The notes under the pieces were generated by a model. That model saw nothing but the letters and a program-made list of their open reading frames with translations. It searched no databases and was not told where the DNA came from. A DNA stretch of 64,000 nt from positions 158,508,102 through 158,572,101 of the forward strand of contig NC_091132.1 of NCBI RefSeq assembly GCF_040183065.1, in the 5' to 3' direction. Origin of the DNA: Periplaneta americana (lineage: Eukaryota; Arthropoda; Insecta; Blattodea; Blattidae). How positions within the stretch are numbered: position 1 is the first letter of the stretch; every line of letters begins with the position of its first letter. This document shows positions 45,191 through 55,920 of the stretch, in pieces. Both the position numbers and the translations under genes were made by a program.

Positions 45191-45594
45191 GTTACTAATG
45201 ACCAGTTGGACGCCATTAACGCTGTGCATAACTTCCCTCAAGCAGCTAACAACCACCCAAATGTAGCAGAAAATAATGTCAGGCAAAACCACCTTATCCA
45301 TCAGACCTTCCATGATTTGTTGATGAACCAGTGAAGGAAGAGATTAATTTAACATAAAATAAGTTTCATTCACTGCAGTACATGTAACATTGTTTATTAT
45401 TCATGTTAAACTTGAATATTTTCAAAAGTACATTATAACTTTACTTCACTGGAAATTAACCCGTACCAGCACGTTATCCATCAGTACTTCCAACCCTTCG
45501 ATGGTGGAGTGAGGCAAGGTCGTCATGCGTTGCCTGTATTTACAGTACAGCTCATTGTCTAGGAATCACTAATCCTACCTTTGTCCTTTGACTG

Positions 45595-45779
45595 AAGGAG
45601 TACACAAGAAACTAAGAATGTTGCTCTCAACACATTCTTTCAATATTATGCAAGAAGGTCTGACTTCAAATATTACCCTATATAATTGACGGCAAATACA
45701 TAAAGTCATATTTATATGCGGATGATCTTGCTATAACAATTACTGGATATGATAGATTGAAAATTATTCATGATCTTGA
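45595..45779 (+). pseudogene. Non-LTR reverse transcriptase, part 1 (YADD box)
   Basis: The frame gives SYLYADDLAITITGYDRLKI, then IHDL. YADD is the catalytic motif of the reverse transcriptase. Upstream (45600-45700) a decayed GV...LLSTHSFNIMQEGL segment fits the preceding motif. The coding line breaks at 45779 and resumes at 55483 with DAINRKIEDWCSANSLCLKK. The giant palindrome therefore sits within this gene. Confidence 0.85.
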
Positions 45780-45824
45780 GTAGTATTAAAATGACGGTCA
45801 CATGACTGGCTCCCATGGCTCCCC

Positions 45825-46140
45825 ATGTGACGTCAGAAGTGGGCGTGGCCAAAGTATTGCGTCATAGTGGGCGTGGCAAGTGACGTCATGGGCGTGGCCA
45901 AAGTATGGCGTCATAGAGGGGGGGGTTTAAAGTATGACGTCACGGAGGGGGTAGAGGGCTTAAATTATGACGTAGGAAAGGGGCGTAACTTAAATTACGT
46001 CAAGGTTAAAGTGTGACGTCATGCAGGTATGTAATGGCATGACAAGTTTATCTCCTCAATGTGGAAATTATGACGTAAGAAAGGGGCGTAACGTCATAAA
46101 TGGCAATCTAAGCGTTCAAGGTTAAAGTGTGACGTGCAGG
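45825..46140. repeat. Subterminal TGACGTCA / GGGCGTGGCC array, left arm
   Basis: TGACGTCA (or a one-base variant such as TGACGTAA) occurs about eight times in 320 bp. It is interspersed with GTGGGCGTGGC and CAAAGTATxGCGTCATA units. The mirror array is at 55110-55430. It is the most GC-rich part of the element and lies where transposase or host-factor binding sites are expected. Confidence 0.85.
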
Positions 46141-47064
46141 TATGTAATGGCATGACAAGTTCATACATGTTTATCTCATCAATGTTGCTATGTGTTCAAA
46201 TATAATGCTGAGTCATATCCGGCAATTGTTCTCAGGTGAAAGACACAAGTTCATACATGTTTGAAAACTGCTATGTGTGCAAATATTATGCAAGGTCACA
46301 TCCGGCGAAGAATTAATCTATCACACTTAAACACATACATTCTTTTTCTTAAGATTCTAATGTAATGGTAATTTAATTGATTGGGGAATGGGTGTTGGAA
46401 TGTGGGACATAAATGGATAAAAAATTAATCTAGCACACTTGTAAATTAAACAGGATGTGGCTGAAGTGACGTTATAAATTTGTAATTGAAGTTGGAAATG
46501 GGGGAGGGGGGTAAAAATGTACTTTAAGCCAATTGTTGAGTAATTGATAAAAAATATTAAGATTCTAATGTACTGGTAATTGAATTGATAAATAGTAATG
46601 GGAAATGGAAATTGGAATGTGGGAATTATTGATGGCGTAAATGGTTGTACTTTAAGCCAATTTATAAAAAAATTAATCTAGCACATTTGTAAATTAAACA
46701 CATACATTCTTCTCATATTATTCCAATGTAATACATTTTGAGTGGTTTCTTTAGCGTATTTAATTTAAGCCATACATTATTACCAACATTAAATTCATCA
46801 GAATGTGACATTATTATGATTTAGAGCAGTAATTGTAGCAGATAAATCAACGTAGATGTATATGTTGTGTAACGCAGACGTGTGCAAATATTATGCAAGC
46901 TTGCTGAATCACTTCCGGCGACGATGCAATTGCTGAGTAATGATAAAAGCATGTTCTTTAAGCACCTGCAACATGTCATATTACACAAATATTGCACGAT
47001 GCAAATAATATGCAAGCTGTTAATTCACATGCGGTGAAGACGCAAGTGCTGAATAATGGCCACC

Positions 47065-47098
<34 letters not shown>

Positions 47099-49199
47099 GG
47101 TTCCAATTTAATACATTTTGAAGTAACATTTATTGGATAGATTAATAATTTAATACATTTTGAAGTAACATTTATTGCATGTATTTTAAGCAATACATTA
47201 TTACCGAAGCAGTTCGTAATATAGTAATTGCTTCTTCTTCTTCTTCTCATTATTATTATTATTCGTCATAAAGAAGATTAAAGTGCGACGTTATAAATAT
47301 GTAATTGAAGTTGGAGTAATTGAAGTTGGAAATGGGGGGGGGGATTTGATAAAATTCTAATGTAGTAGTAATTTAATTGATAAATAGTAATGGGTAAGGG
47401 AAATTCGCAAGTGTTAATTGACATTGGAATGGGGGAATTATTTATGGCGTAAATGGTTGTACTTTAAGCCAATTTATAAAATGTTAATTGAAATCGGAAT
47501 GGGGGAATTATTTATGGCGTAAATGGTTGTACTTTAAGCCAATTTATAAAAAAATTAATCTAGCACACTTGTAATTTAAACACATACATTCTTCTCATTT
47601 TATTATTATTCCAATGTAATACATTTTGAAGTAAAATTGAGTGGTTTGTTTAGCGTATTTAATTTAAGCCATACATTATTACCAACATTAAATTCATCAG
47701 AATGTGACATTATTATTTCGTAATACAGTAATTGTAGCAGATAAATCAATGTAGATGTATATGTTGTGTAATGTTATTACATATGCATAAGTGTGCAAAT
47801 ATTATGCAAGCTTGCTGAATCACTTCCGGCGACGATGCAATTGCTGAGTAATGATATAAATATGTTTTTGAAACACGTGGAACGTGTTATATTACACAAA
47901 TATTGCATGATGCAAATAACATGCAAGCTGTTAATTGACATCCGGCGTCTTATGTTACACAAATATTGTATTCATTACAAGTAAATAATAGCTATCTGCT
48001 ATGTGTGCAAATATTATGCAATGTCACATCCGACGATGAAATTGCTGAGTATTGATAAAAAACATGTTTTTGATAATGACCTTGGAGGTAATATGGCTGG
48101 ATGACGAGGTGAATTATTTAGAAGTGTAATGAAAGAAGTATTGCAGTTTGGAATAATTGACATTGAACAAGTTTAGACAGCAGTGGGAGGGGGAGGCAAG
48201 ATGATGAATAATACGCTCGAATTTATACAACTATTACAATATCACATATTTTATAAAAGATCTTTGTCAAAAAAAAAATGGTAGTGTAATAGCAGCCATA
48301 GCGTTAATAATGTCTCACAATATATATTTTTTATTTTAATTTAGATGATACTGCATCTCCAGTATCGGTTTGAGCTGAAGAAGAAGAAATCGCACATTTT
48401 AAATGCTCTGAGTGTAAAAAAAAAGTGACCATGATGAAGCGTGGTGAATGTTAAGCTTGATTATGAAGAATGTTCGAATTGTAATAAATGTTCTTTTTGG
48501 AAATAGTTTTGCACTGTAATTTCTTCTATGTCTTAACCATCCATTTCCATCTCACATAACCAAAGGGTTGGGTTCGTTTAGAGAATTAAACTATAACACT
48601 TTCCTTTCAGATATTAGTAATCCTTTTCCAATATTGAGAATTGGTATATAGGTTTTTCAAATATTAATAATCCTTAAGAATTGGTGTATAAGTTGAGATT
48701 ATTCTAAACATATATGTTGCAAGAATATAACATAATTCCAGTGGTAGCTTATTGATTTGGGAGCGATGGATTCATTACATGTTTGTATGATAAAACCTGA
48801 GGATAATTGAGAGAATGTCAATGATTAAACTGAACCTAGTCATTGGGGATGGGGATGTGCTAGGTAAAAGAAAATAGTAACAACATAAAATTATGCGTAT
48901 ATATTTATTCATAAAAAGAAATACAATGCATTGAGTATTGAAATATATTTTCAGTTAGTGAATCCCAATTGTGATAATGTTTTCACCAAAATTGAAGAAA
49001 TTTCTTCCAAATTATACACATAACTGATGATAAATAATTTTTCCACACCCTTTGTATAAACACAACCAATAAGATGGCGCCAAGTGACGGGGTGTTTTCA
49101 GCATCCTTGCTGCAAATTGCCATGGAGACGGCGAGTTCATTTAAAATGCAGTTGTTTGTCCAAGCTTCTCGGAAACCATGTATATCATAATAGACGTTC

Positions 49200-49480
49200 T
49201 GAAAAAAAACGGTGTAGCATCATACATATTGTAAATTGTATAATGTCACAGAAAATAGTAACACATACTTACATTTTTAAATATATGAAAGCACTTTATA
49301 CATAATCCAATAGGAAACCTTGTACATCAATGGACGTCCTGAAACAAAATAAAAATGTGTAGCATGGTACTTATTGTAAATTATGTCACAGAAAAAAGTA
49401 ACACATACTTACATTTTTAAACATGTGATATGAGTAAAAGCACTTTATACATAATCCAATAAGACACTTTGAACATTGTG
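49200..49480 (-). repeat. Tandem segment with splice-like borders, left arm
   Basis: Mirror of 51520-51800. On the minus strand two units read ...TTTCAG/(G/A)ACGTC...GGATTATGTATAAAGTGCTTT...TTTAAAAAT/GTAAGTATG. Confidence 0.75.
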
Positions 49481-49640
49481 TTCGAACAACGCTCTTACAC
49501 CCTTTTTGCACACATCTCCTCCGACTTTTGAATGGGATATATTGTACCAAATGATTTATACCATCATATCGAGATTCTCTACTGTTATATGTAATCGGAG
49601 AACAAGTTAGTCTCACACCCGCTTTCTTTGTGATAAACAT
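49386..49640 (-). CDS. Cysteine-rich domain frame, left arm copy
   Basis: An 84-residue frame starting MFITKKAGVRLTCSPITYNS, then INHLVQYIPFKSRRRCVQKG, then CKSVVRTQCSKCLIGLCIKC and FYSYHMF. The spacing C-x4-C-x7-C-x2-C-x5-C-x2-C-x4-H resembles the zinc-binding C-terminal domain of piggyBac-type transposases (GLCxxxCFxxYH). In this copy the final His is kept. It directly adjoins the 39-bp repeats and ends at a GTAAGT-like donor. It may be the last trace of a transposase or of captured coding sequence. Confidence 0.5.
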   Translation of the reverse strand: MFITKKAGVRLTCSPITYNSRESRYDGINHLVQYIPFKSRRRCVQKGCKSVVRTQCSKCLIGLCIKCFYSYHMFKNVSMCYFFL

Positions 49641-51345
49641 TGCAACTGATACGAAAATCGTAATCTTGTGACATATACGTTACAACTTGTTGAAAATCGT
49701 AATCTTGTGACATATACGTCACAGCTTGTCGAAAATCGTAATCTTGTGACATATACGTTACACATTGTCGAAAATCGTAATCTTGTGACGTATACGTTAC
49801 ACTTTGTCGAAAATCGTAATCTTGTTGCGATAATGCAACACCATGTAGAAAATCGTAATCTTGTGACATATATGTTACAACTTGTCGAAAATCGTATTCT
49901 TGTTGCGATAATGCAACACCATGTAGAAAATCGTAATCTTGTGACATATATGTTACAACTTGTCGAAAATCGTATTCTTGTTGCGATAATGTAACACCAT
50001 GTCGAAAATCGTAATCTTGTGACATATATGTTACAACTTGTTGAAAATCGTATTCTTGTTGCGATAACGCAACACCATGTCGAAAATCGTAATCTTGTGA
50101 CATATATGTTACAACTTGTCGAAAATCGTATTCTTGTTGCGATAATGCAACACTATGTCGAAAATCGTAATCTTGTGACATATATGTTACACCTTGTCGA
50201 AAATCGTAATCTTGTGACATATACGTTACACCTTGTCGAAAATCGTAATCTTGTGACATATATGTTACACCTTGTCGAAAATCGTAATCTTGTGACATAT
50301 ACGTTACACTTTGTCGAAAATCGTATTCTTGTGACATATATGTTACACCTTGTCGAAAATCGTAATCTTGTGACATATACGTTACACCTTGTCGAAAATC
50401 GTATTCTTGTTGCGATAATGCAACACAATGTCGAAAATCGTAATCTTGTGACATATATGTTACAACTTGTCGAAAATCGTATTCTTGTTGCGATAATGCA
50501 ACACCATGTCGAGAATGATTTTCTACAAGTTGTAACGTATATGTCACAAGATTACGATTTTTGACAAGGTGTAACGTATATGTCACAAGATTACGATTTT
50601 CGACAAGGTGTAACATATATGTCACAAGAATACGATTTTCGACAAGGTGTAACGTATATGTCACAAGATTACGATTTTCGACAAGTTGTAACATATATGT
50701 CACAAGATTACGATTTTCGACATGGTGTTGCATTATCGCAACAAGAATACCATTTTCGACAAGGTGTAACGTATATGTCACAAGATTACGATTTTCGACA
50801 AGGTGTAACATATATGTCACAAGATTACGATTTTCGACAAGGTGTAACATATATGTCACAAGATTACGATTTTCGACATGGTGTTGCATTATCGCAAAAA
50901 GAATACGATTTTCGACAAGTTGTAACATATGTCACAAGATTACGATTTTCGACATGGTGTTGCATTATCGCAACAAGAATACGATTTTCAACAAGTTGTA
51001 ACATATATGTCACAAGATTACGATTTTCGACATGGTGTTACATTATCGCAACAAGAATACGATTTTCGACAAGTTGTAACATATATGTCACAAGATTACG
51101 ATTTTCTACATGGTGTTGCATTATCGCAACAAGAATACGATTTTCGACAAGGTGTAACGTATATGTCACAAGATTACGATTTTCGACAAGGTGTAACGTA
51201 TATGTCACAAGATTACGATTTTCGACAAGCTGTAACGTGTATGTCACAAGATTACGATTTTCGACAAGGTGTAACGTATATGTCACAAGATTACGATTTT
51301 CGACAAGTTGTAACGTATATGTCACAAGATTACGATTTTCGTATC
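49640..51345. repeat. Central 39-bp minisatellite, inverted at 50516
   Basis: On the right side units read ATTTTCGACAAGGTGTAACG, then TATATGTCACAAGATTACG (39 bp). A variant unit has GGTGTTGCATTATCGCAAC. On the left side the same units run in complement. Since 39 is a multiple of 3, all frames stay open: one gives 13-residue repeats VTYMSQDYDFRQG and VALSQQEYDFRQV, the other strand VENRNLVTYTLHL. The junction of the two orientations is GTCGAGAATG/ATTTTCTACAAG. Confidence 0.95.
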
Positions 51346-51352
51346 AGTTGCA

Positions 51353-51613
51353 ATGTTTATCACAAAGAAAGCGGGTGTGAGACTAACTTGTTCTCCGATT
51401 ACATATAACAGTAGAGAATCTCGATATGATGGTATAAATCATTTGGTACAATATATCCCATTCAAAAGTCGGAGGAGATGTGTGCAAAAAGGGTGTAAGA
51501 GCGTTGTTCGAACACAATGTTCAAAGTGTCTTATTGGATTATGTATAAAGTGCTTTTACTCATATCGTATGTTTAAAAATGTAAGTATGTGTTATTTTTT
51601 TTCTGTGACATAA
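51353..51613 (+). CDS. Cysteine-rich domain frame, right arm copy
   Basis: Mirror of 49386-49640 with the same C-x4-C-x7-C-x2-C-x5-C-x2-C spacing. The putative last ligand now reads Arg (FYSYRMF instead of FYSYHMF) and the C-terminal residues past the donor-like site differ (FFSVT). The difference shows that the two arms have diverged slightly. Confidence 0.5.
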   Translation: MFITKKAGVRLTCSPITYNSRESRYDGINHLVQYIPFKSRRRCVQKGCKSVVRTQCSKCLIGLCIKCFYSYRMFKNVSMCYFFSVT

Positions 51614-51800
51614 TTTACAATAAGTACCATGCTACACATTTTTATTTTGTTTCAGGACGTCCATTGATGTACAAGGTTTCCTATTGGATTATGTATAAAG
51701 TGCTTTCATATATTTAAAAATGTAAGTATGTGTTACTATTTTCTGTGACATTATACAATTTACAATATGTATGATGCTACACCGTTTTTTTTTTTTTCAG
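51520..51800 (+). repeat. Tandem segment with splice-like borders, right arm
   Basis: Two units of about 130 bp. Each contains ATTGGATTATGTATAAAGTG, then TTTAAAAAT/GTAAGTATGTG (donor-like), then ATTTACAATA and CATGCTACAC, then a T-rich run ending TTTCAG (acceptor-like, 51654 and 51800). A following exon-like tract starts ACGTCTATTATG. Confidence 0.75.
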
Positions 51801-53198
51801 AACGTCTATTATGATATACATGGTTTCCGAGAAGCTTGGACAAACAACTGCATTTTAAATGAACTCGCCGTCTCCATGGCAATTTGCAGCAAGGATGCTG
51901 AAAACACCCCGTCACTTGGCGCCATCTTATTGGTTGTGTTTATACAAAGGGTGTGGAAAAATTATTTATCATCAGTTATGTGTATAATTTGGAAGAAATT
52001 TCTTCAATTTTGGTGAAAACATTATCACAATTGGGATTCACTAACTGAAAATATATTTCAATACTCAATGCATTGTATTTCTTTTTATGAATAAATATAT
52101 ACGCATAATTTTATGTTGTTACTATTTTCTTTTACCTAGCACATCCCCATCCCCAATGACTAGGTTCAGTTTAATCATTGACATTCTCTCAATCATCCTC
52201 AGGTTTTATCATACAAACATGTAATGAATCCATCGCTCCCAAATCAATAAGCTACCACTGGAATTATGTTATATTCTTGCAACATATATGTTTAGAATAA
52301 TCTCAACTTATACACCAATTCTTAAGGATTATTAATATTTGAAAACCTATATACCAATTCTCAATATTGGAAAAGGATTACTAATATCTGAAAGGAAAGT
52401 GTTATAGTTTAATTCTCTAAACGAACCCAACCCTTTGGTTATGTGAGATGGAAATGGATGGTTAAGACATAGAAGAAATTACAGTGCAAAACTATTTCCA
52501 AAAAGAACATTTATTACAATTCGAACATTCTTCATAATCAAGCTTAACATTCACCACGCTTCATCATGGTCACTTTTTTTTTACACTCAGAGCATTTAAA
52601 ATGTGCGATTTCTTCTTCTTCAGCTCAAACCGATACTGGAGATGCAGTATCATCTAAATTAAAATAAAAAATATATATTGTGAGACATTATTAACGCTAT
52701 GGCTGCTATTTCACTACCAATTTTTTTTTTGACAAAGATCTTTTATAAAATATGTGATAGTGTAATAGTTGTATAAATTCGAGCGTATTATTCATCATCT
52801 TGCCCCCCCCTCCCACTGCTGTCTAAACTTGTTCAATGTTAATTATTCCAAACTGCAATACTTCTTTCATTACACTTCTAAATAATTCACCTCGTCATCC
52901 AGCCATATTACCTCCAAGGTCATTATCAAAAACATGTTTTTTATCAATACTCAGCAATTTCATCGTCGGATGTGACATTGCATAATATTTGCACACATAG
53001 CAGATAGCTATTATTTACTTGTAATGAATACAATATTTGTGTAACATAAGACGCCGGATGTCAATTAACAGCTTGCATATTATTTGCATCATGCAATATT
53101 TGCGTAATATAACACGTTCCACGTGTTTCAAAAACATATTTTTATCATTACTCAGCAATTGCATCGTCGCCGGAAGTGATTCAGCAAGCTTGCATAAT

Positions 53199-53439
53199 AA
53201 AAAATGTTAAATGTTATGTTTTATTTAACGACGCTCGCAACTGCAGAGGTTATATCAGCGTCGCCGGATGTGCCGGAATTTTGTCCCGCAGGAGTTCTTT
53301 TACATGCCAGTAAATCTACTGACATGAGCCTGTCGCATTTAAGCACACTTCAATGCCATCGACCTGGTCCGGGATCGAACCCGCAACCTTGGGCATAGAA
53401 GGCTAGCGCTATACCAACTTGCCAACCAGGTCGACGCTT
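53199..53439 (-). mobile_element. SINE family C inserted in the right arm only
   Basis: Full-length copy with head, box B (complement of GGGATCGAACCCGC) and (TTTAAC) tail. It is flanked by GCTTGCATAAT at 53188-53198 and 53440-53450. The left arm has an uninterrupted GTGATT...CACAC-type sequence at the mirror site (near 47790-47830), so the SINE arrived after the palindrome formed. Confidence 0.95.
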
Positions 53440-54150
53440 GCTTGCATAATATTTGCACACTTATGCATATGTAATAACATTACACAACATATACATCTAC
53501 ATTGATTTATCTGCTACAATTACTGTATTACGAAATAATAATGTCACATTCTGATGAATTTAATGTTGGTAATAATGTATGGCTTAAATTAAATACGCTA
53601 AACAAACCACTCAATTTTACTTCAAAATGTATTACATTGGAATAATAATAAAATGAGAAGAATGTATGTGTTTAATTTACAAGTGTGCTAGATTAATTTT
53701 TTTATAAATTGGCTTAAAGTACAACCATTTACGCCATAAATAATTCCCCCATTCCAATTTCAATTAACATTTTATAAATTGGCTTAAAGTACAACCATTT
53801 ACGCCATAAATAATTCCCCCATTCCAATGTCAATTAACACTTGCGAATTTCCCTTACCCATTACTATTTATCAATTAAATTACTACTACATTAGAATTTT
53901 ATCAAATCCCCCCCCCCCATTTCCAACTTCAATTACTCCAACTTCAATTACATATTTATAACGTCGCACTTTAATCTTCGTTATGACGAATAATAATAAT
54001 AATGAGAAGAAGAAGAAGCAATTACTATATTACGAACTGCTTCGGTAATAATGTATTGCTTAAAATAAATCCAATAAATGTTACTTCAAAATGTATTAAA
54101 TTATTAATCTATCCAATAAATGTTACTTCAAAATGTATTAAATTGGAACC

Positions 54151-54151
<1 letters not shown>

Positions 54152-54186
<35 letters not shown>
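54152..54186. repeat. (ATA)n tract, right arm
   Basis: The mirror tract (TTA)n is at 47067-47097 in the left arm. The two differ slightly in unit number, as expected of independently drifting microsatellites. Confidence 0.85.
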
Positions 54187-54187
<1 letters not shown>

Positions 54188-55109
54188 GGTGGCCATTATT
54201 CAGCACTTGCGTCTTCACCGCATGTGAATTAACAGCTTGCATATTATTTGCATCGTGCAATATTTGTGTAATATGACATGTTGCAGGTGCTTAAAGAACA
54301 TGCTTTTATCATTACTCAGCAATTGCATCGTCGCCGGAAGTGATTCAGCAAGCTTGCATAATATTTGCACACGTCTGCGTTACACAACATATACATCTAC
54401 GTTGATTTATCTGCTACAATTACTGCTCTAAATCATAATAATGTCACATTCTGATGAATTTAATGTTGGTAATAATGTATGGCTTAAATTAAATACGCTA
54501 AAGAAACCACTCAAAATGTATTACATTGGAATAATATGAGAAGAATGTATGTGTTTAATTTACAAATGTGCTAGATTAATTTTTTTATAAATTGGCTTAA
54601 AGTACAACCATTTACGCCATCAATAATTCCCACATTCCAATTTCCATTTCCCATTACTATTTATCAATTCAATTACCAGTACATTAGAATCTTAATATTT
54701 TTTATCAATTACTCAACAATTGGCTTAAAGTACATTTTTACCCCCCTCCCCCATTTCCAACTTCAATTACAAATTTATAACGTCACTTCAGCCACATCCT
54801 GTTTAATTTACAAGTGTGCTAGATTAATTTTTTATCCATTTATGTCCCACATTCCAACACCCATTCCCCAATCAATTAAATTACCATTACATTAGAATCT
54901 TAAGAAAAAGAATGTATGTGTTTAAGTGTGATAGATTAATTCTTCGCCGGATGTGACCTTGCATAATATTTGCACACATAGCAGTTTTCAAACATGTATG
55001 AACTTGTGTCTTTCACCTGAGAACAATTGCCGGATATGACTCAGCATTATATTTGAACACATAGCAACAATGATGAGATAAACATGTATGAACTTGTCAT
55101 GCCATTACA

Positions 55110-55430
55110 TACCTGCACGTCGCACTTTAACCTTGAACGCTTAGATTGCCCTTTATGACGTTACGCCCCTTTCTTACGACATAATTTCCACATTGAGGAG
55201 ATAAACTTGTCATGCCATTACATACCTGCATGACGTCACACTTTAACCTTGACGTAATTTAAGTTACGCCCCTTTCCTACGTCATAATTTAAGCCCTCCA
55301 CCCCCTCCGTGACGTCATACTTTAAACCCCGCCCCCTCTATGACGCCATACTTTGGCCACGCCCATGACGTCACTTGCCACGCCCACTATGACGCAATAC
55401 TTTGGCCACGCCCGCTTCTGACGTCACATG
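55110..55430. repeat. Subterminal TGACGTCA / GGCCACGCCC array, right arm
   Basis: Complement of 45825-46140, with a few single-base differences (for example CGCCCGCTTCTGACGTCA here against AGAAGTGGGCG on the left). Confidence 0.85.
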
Positions 55431-55475
55431 GGGAGCCATGGGAGCCAGTCACGTGACCGTCATTTTAATACTACT

Positions 55476-55662
55476 ATCTTGATGCAATCAACCGAAAAAT
55501 AGAAGATTGGTGTTCAGCTAATTCTCTTTGCTTAAAGAAAGAGAAGATACAGAACTTAGAGTTTTCCTTAAACAATAGAATCAATTGTAAAGAATCTGTC
55601 AAATTTGTAGTAGTGCATATACAATCTACACTTAAATGGGACTGTCATATTGACATACTATC
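55476..55662 (+). pseudogene. Non-LTR reverse transcriptase, part 2
   Basis: The frame continues from part 1 as DAINRKIEDWCSANSLCLKK, then EKIQNLEFSLNN and FVVVHIQSTLKWDCHIDILS. W-C-x-x-N-x-L-x-L(N)-x-x-K is the region that follows YADD in jockey/CR1-type enzymes. It is interrupted by the SINE at 55663. Confidence 0.85.
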
Positions 55663-55920
55663 GTGCACACCTGTGGAGTAATGATCAGCGCGTCTGGCCG
55701 CGAAACCAGGCGGCCCGGGTTCGAATCCCGGTCGGGGCAAGTTACCTGGTTGAGGTTTTTCCGGGGTTTTCCCTCAACCCAATACGAGCAAATGCTGGGT
55801 AACTTTCGGTGCTGGACCCCGGGCTCATTTCACCGGCATTATCACCTTCATTTCATTCAGACACTAAATAACCTAGATGTTGATACAGCGTCGTAAAATG
55901 ACCCAATAAAATAAAATAAA
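55663..55920 (+). mobile_element. tRNA-derived SINE, family A, in the RT gene
   Basis: Full length, ending (AAAAT)n. It is flanked by GACATACTATC (55652-55662) and GACATATTATC (55921-55931). It splits the reverse transcriptase between parts 2 and 3. Confidence 0.94.

Larger units (their letters stand above)
43876..45334 (+). pseudogene. PIF/Harbinger (HARBI1-like) nuclease, nested insertions
   Basis: The pieces in order are FYTISRFPNRIGKIDCT (43877 on), a gap, then YVKIQSTGGGDAEIFRNRKG, SINVQTVSHSSLLIRDIVAR, WPGSSHDSHIFNSSRI, LVGDSGYAVQNYLITPMTIT, EEQIFLEAITRTRSPVERSY, KLKLDRIAS, [MITE], GTAILHNIACIEDQNIPPVT, [SINE], and QLDAINAVHNFPQAANNHPN, ending HDLLMNQ and a stop at 45332. The blocks are the DDE nuclease of Harbinger elements, including the WPGSxHDSxIF and GDxGYxxxxYLxTP signatures. 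It carries frameshifts, a stop (GV-stop-KR) and two inserted elements, so it is dead. No terminal repeats of its own were identified. Confidence 0.85.
45780..55475. mobile_element. Giant 9.7-kb palindromic transposable element
   Basis: The two arms, 45780-50516 and 50517-55475, are complements of each other over their whole length without a spacer, apart from a SINE in the right arm. The outer ends read GTAGTATTAAAATGACGG (left) and the same in complement (right). The heptamer ATCTTGA flanks both sides (45773-45779 and 55476-55482). With one copy of it, the target reads through in frame as IHDLDAINRKI. From outside in, an arm has: GC-rich subterminal arrays of TGACGTCA and GGGCGTGGCC; AT-rich DNA with repeated GTGCAAATATTATGCAAG and CGGCGA blocks; a stretch with splice-like signals and a cysteine-rich frame; and 39-bp repeats. 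No recognisable full transposase was found, so the superfamily is open. Confidence 0.88.

Noticed and set aside
49585..50928. A 447-residue open frame across the palindrome centre
   Set aside because: It is made entirely of 39-bp units lacking stops in any frame and passes from one arm into its mirror. No domain, and other frames are equally open.
45780..55475. Pure assembly artefact explanation for the palindrome
   Set aside because: One arm has an extra SINE with duplication, both outer ends have matching 7-mers, and the two flanks are different halves of one reverse-transcriptase gene.
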